A stretch of DNA of 64,000 nucleotides, taken from NCBI GenBank assembly GCA_016584305.1, contig JACEEZ010010078.1, positions 225,596 to 289,595 on the forward strand. Reading direction: 5' to 3'. Source of the stretch: Chionoecetes opilio (lineage: Eukaryota; Arthropoda; Malacostraca; Decapoda; Majidae). This document shows positions 1 to 13,187 of the stretch, piece after piece (positions within the stretch are counted from its first letter, which is position 1; each line of letters starts with the position of its first letter). The notes beneath the pieces are model-generated. The model did not search any database, had not been told where the DNA came from, and saw only the letters and a program-made list of their open reading frames with translations. The position numbers and the translations under genes are program-made.

Positions 1-100
1 TAGGGTTTAAGGGTCGCGCACTTTCGCCCGTATATCGGGCTGCAGTCAATTCCGTGAAATCCCTTTTTGAAATACATTTTTTCTTTCTTTCTTAGGTAAA

Positions 101-1249
101 ATGGTGGCTACTAGAAAGTCTTCACAGATGTGGTTGCTCGACAAAGCTCCAGAACCAGACATCCTTGGTGCTCGCTTGCCCTCGCGGGAACAAGTGTTCC
201 TTTTCTTCATGTATCAGCACCACGTATTCAAGAAAACTGTCCCTGATTCCGTGTCGGCAACGGGTGAGAAGCTAAAGGCCATCTGGGGCAAGGCGAAGCT
301 GACAACGAAAACCGACGCGAACATTAGGAAGAACGTCAAAAATCTGTTCGAGGAGTACCAAGCCCTGAAGAAGGATCGGAACAGGATAACTGACGGGGCC
401 GAGCTGAAGCGGAAGATTTGGAAGGGCGACCTGGAAGATCTTTTCGACATCTCCAGCGCAGACGTTCTTGAAAGGAGGGATATCTTGGATGAGGACAAAA
501 GCTTCCTCATTTCGCAGAGAGAAGATCGTTCCAGTTCGTCCATGGCCGGCGTCGATGTCGCCGAAGTGGCGAAAAAAAAGAAGAAAAAGGAAGCCGCTAA
601 GAAGTTGGAAAACCACAAGCGGAAGCAGGAGGCTGAAACGGAACACCTACTGGAGAAGGTCCCCTATCTGCGATCTGGCCTTTCCTCATCGTCTACTACA
701 TCGTCGGAAGATGAGGACGGCGACTTCAAGGCACCGGCAACAAAATTACCCCCGCGAGCACCAACAAACAAGCTGTCCCTAAATATCGAGCTAACGTCGG
801 CCTGGGACCGAGAAGGGCTGTCCATGCGTCAGGCCTCGAGCGCTTACATCGCGACAGCGAAGGACTTGGGCCACAATGTCAGTCAGCTTGTCATTTCGCC
901 GAGCACTGTCCATCGTTCAAGGACCAGGAACAGGGAGACACTTGCCATTCAACTGGAAAGGGAGGCCTTCAAGGATCCTCCTCCATTGGTTCTCCACTGG
1001 GACGGCAAACTACTACCGAAAGCGACTTCGAAATGGGCTTCAGAGGACCGCATTGCCGTGGTTGCGACCGGGCAGAACTTCGAGGAGATCCTGGGAGTCC
1101 CCGTCGCACAAGATGGAATTTCGTCGAAATCACGTATCCCCGTAAACATATATTTTACGTCTTTTGCGCCCGTTTGCTGCTATTATCTTAACAATATATG
1201 TAAATACACAACAAATAAACATATAAGAACCCAGGCTATACTTATGTAG
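101..1249 (+). CDS. Repeat-encoded protein, N-terminal part (HWDGKLLP family)
   Basis: Open frame of 382 codons. A pyrimidine-rich tract ending in TTAG lies just upstream (about 75-96), so the start may sit at the head of an internal exon. Visible parts: globular N-terminus, a lysine-rich stretch near residue 160 that could be a nuclear signal, an acidic-serine patch near 195-208, and the motif LHWDGKLLP near residue 300 followed by DRIAVVATG and EEILGVP. I recognise this last block from uncharacterised proteins repeated in many aquatic invertebrates, where the Asp of HWDGK may be the first acidic residue of an RNase-H-like (DDE) core; that reading is inference. Homology stops near residue 340; the last 40 codons are AT-rich read-through, and two GT donors lie near 1133 and 1141. 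So this is a truncated copy or one exon, with the rest missing. Confidence 0.5.
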   Translation: MVATRKSSQMWLLDKAPEPDILGARLPSREQVFLFFMYQHHVFKKTVPDSVSATGEKLKAIWGKAKLTTKTDANIRKNVKNLFEEYQALKKDRNRITDGAELKRKIWKGDLEDLFDISSADVLERRDILDEDKSFLISQREDRSSSSMAGVDVAEVAKKKKKKEAAKKLENHKRKQEAETEHLLEKVPYLRSGLSSSSTTSSEDEDGDFKAPATKLPPRAPTNKLSLNIELTSAWDREGLSMRQASSAYIATAKDLGHNVSQLVISPSTVHRSRTRNRETLAIQLEREAFKDPPPLVLHWDGKLLPKATSKWASEDRIAVVATGQNFEEILGVPVAQDGISSKSRIPVNIYFTSFAPVCCYYLNNICKYTTNKHIRTQAILM

Positions 1250-1719
1250 GACAGAGTAAAAGCAAATTACTTCCACGATACGGGCGTGTTGCTGCGCGCT
1301 CGATTTCTTTGGGTCTGCCTTAAAACTCCAGAATTTCCAACACTTGAATCAGAGTGCGCCTGCAGGCTACAGTTGGTGAATATGCAGGCGGGACGGGGCA
1401 CACTTGTTTTCGTACAATTCCGTCACTTCCCTGGTTTTTGAGACTGACTATTATTTCCTGGCCAAATGTTGGCGTTTTTTTTCTGATGGAGGTACATTGT
1501 CATCAATGGAAACGGCGACCCTAGGATTTGGTGATGAAAATCGAAATAAAACACTTTTTAACAGGTTTCCGGAAATTAAAAATATCTCCATCTGAATAAG
1601 CACCAATTTCTGGCAAGGTAAAAGTAGTCAGTGTCTCAGAAAATGATCGCGCAGTCCTCGTCCATTTTTATTCAGCTGTCTAAATGAGTTAAATCACCAG
1701 ACCTCTTTGGAGAACTTAC
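1250..1719. other. No gene recognised; probable intron side of the next exon
   Basis: AT-rich sequence with only short spurious frames. It lies downstream (on the minus strand) of the splice donor that ends the ZSWIM3-like exon, so it may be intron of that gene. Confidence 0.4.
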
Positions 1720-1979
1720 CTTAAGTTTGGCCTGTTTCCAGTTGAGCGGGATTTGAAGTTTTTTCCTCCATGTATGCAGTAATAATCTAATTCTGAATAC
1801 TTTAATGTATGACATAACTTTTTCGAAGGACAACGTTTCATGGCGGCCTCGACAAATCTTGAACTTCGGATGTATAGTTGAACAAAGTTTGCTTCCTGGT
1901 ATGAATTGATTCGTTCTTGTAACTCCTCAAAACTGGAAAATTCCTCGCCCACTCTGAACGCCGAATCTGCCATTGTCAC
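1720..1979 (-). CDS. ZSWIM3-like protein, N-terminal coding exon
   Basis: Minus-strand exon starting at ATG 1979 and running 87 codons to a canonical donor: the exon ends at 1720 and GTAAGT occupies 1719-1714; the frame hits a stop immediately inside the intron. The protein shows FRVGEEFSSFEELQERI, NFVQLYIRSSR, then YYCIHGGKNFKS. This order matches the N-terminal domain of vertebrate ZSWIM3 and its many invertebrate relatives, a FAR1/MULE-like DNA-binding region thought to come from a MULE transposase; the SWIM zinc finger and the transposase-like core would be in later exons at lower coordinates and are not visible. No damage is seen, so it could be a live host exon or a young repeat copy. 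Confidence 0.6.
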
Positions 1980-2149
1980 ATCCAGTGTTTCTCACGCACT
2001 CAATACAAGTTGTGCCTATAGCTCCACACTGAGGGCTACAGGTCCATACCTATAACCATTAAAAGATTTTCAGTTCCTCCTTATTAAAGCTTGTTCCCAA
2101 CATTTATCTACTTTTCTTGATAAGGTATGTTGAACTTATTTTTGTCTCT

Positions 2150-2724
2150 ATTGAATCACGCACTCTTTAGACTTAACAGTAAAGTTGGCCTTTGCATATC
2201 ACAGGTGTGGTGGTTGACTTGTCTTCTCCAGGAAGCCACAGGTGAGGCGGATGAGTGTTGCCGTGAGGGGTGGACGCCAGCCGCTGCCAGCAGGTTGGAC
2301 AGGTCAAAGGTGGTGACGTTCAGGGCGAGGAGTAGAGAGTGTAGCACTACAAGATGGGAATGTAAGCGCGTACACTGCAGCAGAGTGTTCAATGGTTTCC
2401 GGGACGTTCCTGCACAGGGGCAGTGAGGGTAAGAGGACAGACGCAGGCGGTGCAGGTAAACTGTGAGCGTTGTGGGGCCCCCGGCCCAGTTCAGTATGTG
2501 ACAACCAGGATGCGGGACTTTTTCCGTATCCACGGCTGAAGGGAAGAGTCACTGCAGCCCATAGAGGTAATGCGGAGGGCTTCAAGCGTGTTGTTCCAGG
2601 CGGAGCGGCAGACCCTGGAGATGAGACGTTTGGCCGTGGAGAGTGACAGACTCGGAGAGGGAGGGGTGTCGTGACCGTGTTTACGTCTGTCAGGGCCAGG
2701 GATGTGAACTTTTGTAACCCACAT
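2150..2724 (-). pseudogene. Non-LTR retrotransposon, C-terminal tail of the reverse transcriptase ORF
   Basis: Three minus-strand frames join into one degenerate protein end. From high to low coordinates: a segment with STAKRLISRVCRSAWNN, then VPETIEH, then LLQCTRLHSHLVVLHSLL and TFDLSNLLAAAGVHPSRQH. The Cys/His pattern before ETIEH followed by LLQC and a hydrophobic tail is the usual end of the RNase H/zinc-finger region of crustacean Jockey/RTE-like non-LTR elements. Two frameshifts (near 2540 and near 2400) separate the segments. There is no RT core here, so this is a 5'-truncated relic. The stretch from 2000 to 2150 shows nothing. Confidence 0.55.
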
Positions 2725-2785
2725 TGTCGTACCGAGCCACCAAAATTATCGTATTTTCAGATAGATAATTATCGTACAAGTGACC

Positions 2786-4458
<1,673 letters not shown>

Positions 4459-4800
4459 CGTACAACCTTAGGTAAAATAATTAAATTACTTTATACAGCA
4501 TTGAATTCAGCATTCCACATATAAAAATATTTCCTCTGTACGTTTCAGTGTTGTTTTATGCTTTGTATCTGCAAGTATAGGCTATACGGTTTCAAATTTC
4601 CATACTCGTTTTTTTGGGGGCGATGACGACGGCAAGAGCTACCGTAGATAACAGTAAAGTCGCCAGGACAACTTTTTTTTCTGTTTACAGACGTGTGTTG
4701 GCGTTAATACTTTCATTTTTACATCCATGATTTCAGGAAAGTTAGAAGGGGCTATCTGGAGAATCTGTGTCATTTTGTGTCTTCATCTGTGTCATATTAT

Positions 4801-5514
4801 GGCTATAAATGAATAAATTACAAAAATATCTACTAAGTGGCTAACAACAGTAGAGTCGCCATCTAGTGTTTATTTACTGAGTGTCGTGCCGCTCAAAGTA
4901 CCAAAATGTATATGGTACTCTGGTACCGCTGTCGTCGTCGCCCGAAAAAAAAACGCGTAGTGAAATTTGAAACCGTGTATAGTACTTGCAGATACAAAGC
5001 ATAAAACAACGCTGAAACAGGGTAGATTATACAGTCATGATATAAACTACTGTGTATCATCTTCAGTGGCACATAAAATTCAGTAGTAAGGCTATAATTT
5101 GTAATATATGGCGCCTGGCGACATGACTGCAGGTGGCGACTTTACTGTTATCTACTGTAGGACACTCGATCAGAACATAAACACTACCGTAGATAACAGG
5201 AAAGTCGCCACCTGCAGTCATGTCGCCAGGCGCCATATAGCTATTACGAATTATAGCATTACTACTGATTTTGATGTGCCACTGAAGATGATACACAGAT
5301 ATCATGACTCTCATATCATGACTCAATCTACTCTGTTTCAGCGTTGTTTTATATGCTTTGTATCTGCAAGTACATACGGTTTCAAATTTCACTACGCGGT
5401 TTTTTTTCGGGCGACGACGACAGCGGTACGACACTCAGTAAATAAACACTAGATGGCGACTCTACTGTTGGTAGCCACTTTGTAGATATTTTTGTCATTT
5501 GTTCATTTATAGCC
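4801..5514. repeat. Palindromic element, about 350-bp arms
   Basis: Left arm 4801 to about 5158 and right arm about 5186-5514 are near-perfect reverse complements around a 25-bp spacer. The centre holds GTGGCGACTTTACTG and its complement; outer ends read GGCTATAAATGA / TTCATTTATAGCC. Related palindromic elements lie at 31930-32168 and 61246-61497. The two 'ORFs' on opposite strands here are palindrome artefacts. Confidence 0.75.
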
Positions 5515-5551
5515 ATTGTGGAAATTATCCATCAACCACCCTCTCATAATT

Positions 5552-6429
5552 AGAGAGAACTGCAACTCCGAAATGCCAGTGGTCGCTGGCAGTTTTAACT
5601 CACAATTTGGTGAAAAGTTGGTCAACTTGAAAGAAAAATATGGGCTTATTCCACTGCACTTAAAACACAAAAGTATAATTTTAAGAACGATTTTCTTCTA
5701 TATGTATATTGTATAGAAGCCTGAGTCTGTAAAACATGCATTTAACCAAATAACCAAGTAGGTTATAGTTGAGGAGGCGAGGTAAATGTTACTCTATGAT
5801 ATTATATAGTCAATAACGTATGTTTAGAAGTTATCTATACCTAGGCAGTCATATTTTCCTGTTATTATTGTGTATCAATCAGATAGAAAGCCTGGAAGTG
5901 CAATGAGTCGACGCGTGAAGTGGCAATGTTTTGATTCAATCTCCCCGCCACAATCTCCCCGCCCACCACTCCCCGCCGCGGCGTGTCGCCTCCACAATTA
6001 TAACCTACATTGTCGCAGCAACAAGCCGATTTCGGCATTCTTTATTCTTCGTTTTTCCAAGGCATTGCTTATTGTATTTTGACAAGCGTTTGCCAGACGC
6101 AGCAGTACTGTCTTAGAAAACAGTGTGAACATCGCCCAAATTTTACATGCCACAATATACATGTAAAAAATATATTAAGCTTTGCTACTCGAGGCGAGTA
6201 ATTTGCATTAAATTGCTATTATAGAACGTTCCATCGTAATGCATGTCATCCATATAATTAGTAGAACAACAGAAGAACTATATTTTTTGGTATTCAGATG
6301 CGGTGCATCAATGTTTATCGCGAAATTAATTTATGAAAAATATTAGTCGCGGAGCCAAAACACAGTAGACCAACCTTTGAGTTAAAACTGCCAGCGACCA
6401 CTGGCATTTCTCGAGTTTCAGTTCTCTCT
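5552..6429 (+). mobile_element. AATT-flanked MITE, copy A
   Basis: TIRs of about 55 bp: left end AGAGAGAACTGCAACTC, with CCAGTGGTCGCTGGCAG inside. AATT flanks both ends (5548-5551, 6430-6433). No coding capacity. The interior contains a GC-rich CCCCGCC patch. Copies B and A align base for base at an offset of 883 bp. Confidence 0.8.
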
Positions 6430-6433
6430 AATT

Positions 6434-7311
6434 CGAGAGAACTGGAACCCAAAATGCCAGGGGTCGCTGGCAGTTTTAACTCACTTTTTTGATAATAAGT
6501 TGGTCTACTGGAAAACAAAATATGGGCTTATACCACTGCACTTAAAACACAAAAGTATAATATTAAGAACGATTTTCTTCTATATGTATATTGTATAGAA
6601 GCCTGATTCTGTAAAACATTGCATATAACCAAATAACCAAATAGGTTATAGTTGAGGAGGCGAGGTAAATGCTACTCTATGATATTATATAGTCAATAAC
6701 GAATGTTTAGAAGTTATCTATACCTAGGCAGTCATATTTTCCTGTTATTATTGTGTATCAATCAGATAGAAAGCCTGGAAGTGCAATGAGTCGACGCGTG
6801 AAGTGGCAATGTTTTGATTCAATCGCCCCGCCACAATCTCCCCGCCCACCACTCCCCGCCGCAGCATGTCACCTCCACAATTATAACCTACATTATCGCA
6901 GCAACAAGCCGATTTCGGCATTCTTTATTCTTCGTTTTTCCAAGGCATTGCTTATTGTATTTTGACAAGCGTTTGCCAGACGCAGCAGTACTGTCTTAGA
7001 AAACAGTGTGAACATCGCCCAAATTTTACATGCCACAATATACATGTAAAAAATATATTAATCTTTGCTACTCGAGGCGAGTAATTGCATTAAATTGCTA
7101 TTATAGAACGTTCCATCGTAATGCATGTCATCCATATAATTAGTAGAACAACAGAAGAACTATATTTTTTGGTATTCAGATGCGGTGCATCAATGTTTAT
7201 CGCGAAATTAATTTATGAAAAATATTAGTCGCGGAGCCAAAACACAGTAGACCAACCTTTGAGTTGAAACTGCCAGCGACCACTGGCATTTCTCGAGTTT
7301 CAGATCATTGG
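6434..7311 (+). mobile_element. AATT-flanked MITE, copy B
   Basis: Same orientation as copy A and sharing its AATT junction at 6430-6433. The right terminus has diverged (ATCATTGG in place of TTCTCTCT) next to AATT at 7312-7315. Confidence 0.8.
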
Positions 7312-7315
7312 AATT

Positions 7316-8192
7316 GGAGAGAACTGAAACTCGAGAAATGCCAGTGGTCGCTGGCAGTTTTAACTCAAAGGTTGGTCTACTGTGTTTTCCCTCCGCGACT
7401 AATATTTTTCATAAATCAATTTCGCGATAAATATTGATGCACCGCATCTGAATACTAAAAAAAAACGTTCTTCTGTTGTTCTAGTAAGTGTATGCATGAC
7501 ATGCATTACGATTGAACGTTCTAAGATAGCAATTTAATGCAAATTACTCGCCTCGAGTAGCAAAGCTTAATATATTTTTTACATGTATATTGTGGCATGT
7601 AAAATTTGGGCGATGTTCACACTGTTTTCTAAGACAGTACTGCTGCGTCTGGCAAACGCTTGTCAAAATACAATAAGCAATGCCTTGGAAAAACGAAGAA
7701 TAAAGAATGCCGAAATCGGCTTGTTGCTGCGACAATGTAGGTTATAATTGTGGAGGCGACACGCCGCGGCGGGGAGTGGTGGCGGGGAGATTGTGGCGGG
7801 GAGATTGAATCAAAACATTGCTACTTCACGCGTCGACTCATTGCACTTCCAGGCTTTCTATCTGATTGATACACAATAATAACAGGAACATATGACTGCC
7901 TAGGTATAGATAACTTCTAAACATACGTTATTGACTGTATAATATCATAGAGTAACATTTACCTCGCCTCCTCAACTATAACCTACTTGGTTATTTGGTT
8001 AAATACATGTTTTACAGAATCAGGCTTCTATACAATATACATATAGAAGAAAATCGTTCTTAAAATTATACTTGTGTGTTTTAAGTGCAATGGAATAAGC
8101 CCATATTTTTCTTTCAAGTTGACCAACTTTTCACCAAATTGTGAGTTAAAACTGCCAGCGACCACTGGCATTTCGGAGTTGCAGTTCTCTCT
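7316..8192 (-). mobile_element. AATT-flanked MITE, copy C (inverted)
   Basis: Inverted relative to A and B, so B and C form a head-to-head palindrome. AATT at 7312-7315 and 8193-8196. A nearly identical copy D is at 44182-45051. Confidence 0.8.
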
Positions 8193-8196
8193 AATT

Positions 8197-9057
8197 GGTA
8201 GAGTGGTGGTTTTGTTTCCCCCCCCCCACCTTGTGAGTGAGGTATTTTCCGCTCGTCTTAGGAGGGTGCGTATAGGGATGTATATATAATTATAATGGTA
8301 ATGGGTGATATTAAGGTAATTTAAGTAAATGATTAGTACTGGGATAGGATAAATTAATATTCTCAGTGCTATTAACCATTTGCACTTTCTAATTACACCT
8401 TAATTTGGAGCGACCGGTCATTGGCCGCCGTACTATAAATGTGCACCAATCGTGGCGGTCCACCTCCTTGCTACCGAAAGGTGACACGTGGAATTGGTGT
8501 TGGCCGCTGCTCGCTGAGCCTCGGAGAATCAGTACCTACACTCTAGACATCCGAGGAGTTAACATCTTATTAAATATACGTGCTTGTGGTATATAAGTAC
8601 ATACAAGTACAAGTATCATCCCAGCCCTCATGGGACTAACATCTTTTCTCTGATTAATATGAAGAGATTTTGTACATAGTTAATTGTACATATAAGTGAT
8701 AAACCAATAGGACTGTGTTGAAATACAACACACTGATAATAGCCGTGCGTCATGGATAACCTGGTTATGAAGACCTTCTGACGCCCGTATCGAAACACCT
8801 CCAAGAGATAAGTCTGGAGATAAGTCTCCAGCCCTCCGCCTCTTGTCAATCACGGGCGGTCTGATCACGCAGCGACCACATCGGATCACCGGACATGCAG
8901 TATTAATCAAACCCTGATCCGCATTTCAACCCACTATCCACCGATAAGTATCCTAGTTAGTTGATTAGCTGGAATAATGTGTCGGGATGATAGCCATGGG
9001 TTTGATTGATTAGGTAAGAACCTCATATTAAATATGTATGTGACATAAATTCCCACA
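8197..9057. other. Unassigned, no gene
   Basis: Moderately GC-rich from about 8400 to 8560, AT-rich elsewhere. It could be a solo LTR of an unrecognised element (a possible TATA-like ACTATAAATG near 8430), but no direct repeat or target duplication supports this. Confidence 0.3.
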
Positions 9058-9970
9058 GCCATAATATGACACAGATGAAGACACAAAATGACACAGACTC
9101 TCCAGATAGCCCCTTCTAACTTTCCTGAAATCATGGATGTAGAACTGTAAGTATTAACGCCACCACACGACTGTAAACAGAAAAAAAAGTTGACCTGGCG
9201 ACTTCACTGCTATCTACGGTAGCTGGCGATCTTAGTGTAGCCCGTTACCAACTTCGCCACTCCGTTTTATTTTTGTAATTTGTTCATTTATAGCCATGAC
9301 CCAGATGAAAACACAAAATGACACAGATCGACTCTCCAGATAGCCCCTTCTAACTTTCCTGAAATCATGGATGTGGAAATGTAAGTATTAACGCCACCAG
9401 ACATATGTAAATAAATTTAAAAAAACTTTGTCCTGACGACTTTAGTGTTATCTACGGTAGGCCATCTCCGGCCCCACATTCGCATTTTTTGTTCTTATAT
9501 AAGTAAATTCAGTGACACTAGGGCCAAAGCAGCCCAGCCCTGAGTGAATCGAGGCCACTGAGATAAGAAGGTCTGATACATCATACATCGCCCGTGACGT
9601 CACACAATCATAGTGCCCACCCGCCCCGCTCTCCGTACAAGTTTACGTACCTAATATATGTTTATCAGTATAAAAGATATACTGTTATCTTCGGAAATGT
9701 TTGTTCTATAATATTATCAAATAAAAAACCGTAAAACACACTAAAGAAATGCCATTATGAGACTCTCAAGAAATATACAAGAACTTAAACTCTTCGCCAT
9801 TTATTATTTTGCGAGAAAACATTTTACATGGAGAATATCAATAGAAGCGGAATTTAATTAGCTTTCCATTGATATTTTTCGTTTTCTGATAAATGAATTA
9901 GCAGCATGCATAAATTAGCGTTAACTAAATACATAACATCATGGAATCGGGTAATTTCCTACCTAATATG

Positions 9971-12172
9971 CAGTGGCGTCACCAGGAAAAAAAATTTGGG
10001 GGGGCTTTAGCCCCAGGGTGGTGATGGCTCCAGGGGGTGGAGGCTCTCACTTTCAATGTCATATTGGTCAGCAAGATATTTCAAATCATTTTCATTTAGA
10101 AAGTTCGGGGATGAAGGATGACAAGCAGATACACCAAGTAGAATGCTCTTTGGTTCATCAAACCTGTGCCCAAATTCAACGAGTAGGTACCTTGTCTAGG
10201 ATGGGATAGTAAAGACATCTTTTACAGTGAGATTTAGGGTCTTCATCTCTCTCAGAGGTGTCTCGTTGGCCTATGGTTTCAGTTACAATGGATCCTAACA
10301 ACCGTGACGATGGCTTCCTTTGCCTTCTTGAACTTGAAGGTTGTTGCTGAGCTACAGTTATGTTTCTTCCTGCAGCAAATTTAACTGCCTTTTCCCAAAT
10401 AGTATTGAAATGGTCATCTGAAGTTCTTCTATCTTTCAGAACTTTTATTGTTTCCTGTGCCATGTTAACTGCTGCAGCAAGATCCATATCCTCACTCTGC
10501 CAAACCTTTGAAAGTGGGGTTGTAATGTCAAAAATTTCAGTGAAATTAATCAGTAAGAAAACAGTCTCAAATTTATTCAAAGATTGCTGAAGTCCATAAG
10601 CTAAGGCCTTCTCTTCACCAGAGCGTCCATGGATAGACAAATCTTCAAGAGTTTCTGTCAGGATCTCATACCGTTTGAAAATTGCCTTAAGGGCATTATG
10701 GTTGTATTCCCATTTGTGCTGGCACACTTTGGGAAGCTCAAGAACTGGCAATTTCCTGTCCCTTTGGAAGTCTAGAAAGATGTCATGGCGTAAGGTTGAA
10801 CTACGGATGAAGTTTATCAGGCCTGAAATCAAGTTAAAAAAACTCGGCTACCTCTGATAAGTAACCAGCAGTGTGGGTTATCACCAGCTGTAATCTGTGT
10901 GTAGAGCAAGGGACATAAAAACATGGATTTTTGGCTGATTCTCTAAGCAGTGCCTGCACACCACTGATTCTGCCACTCATTACTGATGCAGTATCATAAC
11001 ACTGCGCTATCAATTTACTGATATTTAATTCTAGCTCCCCAAGTTTCTCCAACAAAGCAGTAGCCAGAGAATCAGCATCAAGATCCTTTAGAGCAATAAA
11101 TCTTAAGAATCTCTCATGTACGGTTTCATCCAACACATACCTAATACACACACTGAGTTGCTCAGTAATACTGACATCCCTAGTTTCATCTGCTATTACT
11201 GCAAAAAAGGGTGCTGATATGGCTTCTTTGACTATAGTATCACTCACACAGTCAGCAACAGCTTGCAAAAGAGAATTCTGACTGAAACCTGATATATATT
11301 TGGCATTTCTTGGAACCTTTTTTACTAAGTTACGAAACTTTTCAGACTCCTTGCTTACTAAGTCAAAGATCTCTAGAAAGATACCCTTATTTAATGAACT
11401 TTCAGATTCATCATGACCCCTGAATGCCATGTTAGTTTTAGCTGCTGTAATGACAATGTTTAAGAGTGTTTTAATATAGTCTCTGTTATCCAGAACCTGC
11501 TGTTTGTGTTGGCTATCGAGTTTCTGATGAACGCTACCATGCAGCTGTGAAATCTTAAAGTTGAGCCATTTTTCCATTGCATGTACATGATACGTGGATT
11601 CTCCGTGCTTTGTTGCTTTTACATGCATCTTTTTCCAGGACCTAAAACCTTCGTTGGTGAATGTTACTTCTTTTGTGACATTACCGCCAAAAAGCCTACA
11701 TGGAAAACAATAAACTCGGTCACTTGTCACAGAGTATTCAAGCCACTCATACCTTTTATATCACTCATATTGGAAAGACCTGGTCTGAGAACCAGACTGT
11801 ACTTTAGGATACACTTTAAGTCTCGGCTGCGTGGGTCCTTCTTCAGGCTTTGTGGCTAGATCCTGCACCTGTTCCATAACAGGTGTGGGTATATCAGGAT
11901 TATCACTTGTATCTATAGAATATCTCTATAATAGAATATACTTAGTAATTTCAAGGTTTGTTAGCAAACATATTTCAACATTTAAATGAAACATCAAACC
12001 AATTTTTCTATAAAAGTGTGAAAAATAAGGTTTTGCTCTGGCATGGAAAATTGGATAAATATTCCTTTTTATTGTTTTTGGGTAGCAGGCTACTAGCAAC
12101 AATTTTGGGGGGGCTGAGTCCTTGACTTGGGGGGGCTAAGTCCCCCTAAGCCCCCCCGCAGTGACGCCACTG
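9971..12172 (-). mobile_element. hAT transposon, ZMYM1-like, internally decayed
   Basis: Termini CAGTGGCGTCAC and GTGACGCCACTG with sub-terminal runs of G and CCCC. Perfect 8-bp target duplication CTAATATG at 9963-9970 and 12173-12180. The gene is on the minus strand. At 2.2 kb the element is shorter than an autonomous hAT of this group because the C-terminal dimerisation region is missing. Confidence 0.9.
10080..11895 (-). pseudogene. hAT transposase, TTF zinc finger / ZMYM1-like (DUF4371 type)
   Basis: Minus-strand transposase relic. Upstream part (11895-11730) has KRYEWLEYS preceded by an in-frame TGA, then DRVYCFPCRLFGG: the TTF/BED-like zinc-finger region. The 298-codon frame 11730-10834 carries FFAVIADETRDVSITEQLS (first catalytic Asp of the hAT core), AQCYDTASVMSG (second Asp) and CSTHRLQLV. 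A one-base frameshift near 10834 leads into the 218-codon frame 10832-10176 with the helical insertion region, and another near 10176 leads to HRFDEPKSILLGVSACHP. The C-terminal hAT dimerisation block with the final Glu is absent. Non-functional, but an intact relative may mobilise the ends. Confidence 0.85.
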
Positions 12173-13187
12173 CTAATATGTATATGTTTATCAGTATAAA
12201 AGATATACTGTTATCTTCGGAAATGTTTGTTCTATAATATTATCAAATAAAACACCGTAAAACACACTAAAGAAATGCCATTATGAGACTCTCAAGAAAT
12301 ATGCATGAACTTAAACTCTTCGCCATCTAATATTTTGCGATAAAACACTTTACATGGAGAATATCAATAGAAGTGGAATTTCATTAGCTTTCCATTGACA
12401 TGTTTCGTTTTCTGATAAATAACTAGAACCATACATAAATTAGCGTTAACTAAATAAATAACATCATCAATCGGGAAAAATTACCCGATTTCATGATGCT
12501 ATGTATTTAGTTAACGCTAATTTATGCATGCTGCTAATTCATTTATCAGAAAACGAAATCTATCAATAGAAAGTTAATGAAATTCCGCTTCTATTGATAT
12601 TCTCCATGTAAAATGTTTTCTCTCAAAATATTAAATGGCGAAGAGTTTAAGTTCATGCATATTTCTTGAGAGTCTCAGAATGGGATTTCTTTAGTGTGTT
12701 TTACGGTTTTTTATTTGATAATATTATAGAACAAACATTTCCGAAGATAACAGTATATCTTTTATACTGATAAACATATATTAGGTAGGAAATTAGCCGA
12801 TTTCATGATGTTATGTATTTAGTTAACGCTAATTTATGCATGCTGCTAATTCATTTATCAGAAAACGAAATATATCAATGGAAAGTTAATTAAATTCCGG
12901 TTCTATTGATATTCTCCATGTAAAATGTTTTCTCGCAAAATATTAAATGGCGAAGAGTTTAAGTTCATGTATATTTCTTGAGAGTCTCATAATGGCATTT
13001 CTTTAGTGTGTTTTACGGTTTTTTATTTGATAATATTATAGAACAAACATTTCCGAAGATAACTGTATATCTTTTATACTGATAAACATATATTAGGTAG
13101 GTAAACTTGTACGGGGAGCGGAGCGGGTGGGCACTAGATTGTGTGACGTCATGGGCGATGTATCAGGCCTTCTCATCTCGGTGGCCT

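Larger units (their letters stand above)
4639..9460. repeat. Composite region bounded by inverted CTACCGTAGATAACA repeats
   Basis: A 165-bp sequence starting CTACCGTAGATAACAG at 4639-4803 recurs inverted at about 9058-9230 and 9291-9460. The copies share a conserved interior (ATCCATGATTTCAGG, GAAGGGGCTATCTGGAG). Everything between appears to be nested insertions into this family. Confidence 0.55.
9552..13187. mobile_element. Four-arm palindromic element (A-A-A'-A')
   Basis: Outer inverted ends read AGGCCACTGAGAT (left) and complement of AGGCCACCGAGAT (right), followed by TGACGTCA and a CCCACCCGC patch. Inside are four copies of a 310-bp unit: plus at about 9651-9958 and 12173-12470, minus at 12471-12795 and 12795-13100. 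The unit contains TTATCTTCGGAAATG and ATTAGCGTTAACTAAAT. A hAT element sits between the first two units. A diverged version of the unit occurs in the palindrome at 21224-24362. No coding capacity of its own. Confidence 0.7.

Noticed and set aside
5870..6999. Duplicated 60-70-aa frames repeated at several places
   Set aside because: They lie inside non-coding AATT MITE copies and differ by stops and frameshifts between copies.
8390..8935. Solo LTR
   Set aside because: Promoter-like words only; no second copy in the window, no TG...CA pair with a duplication.
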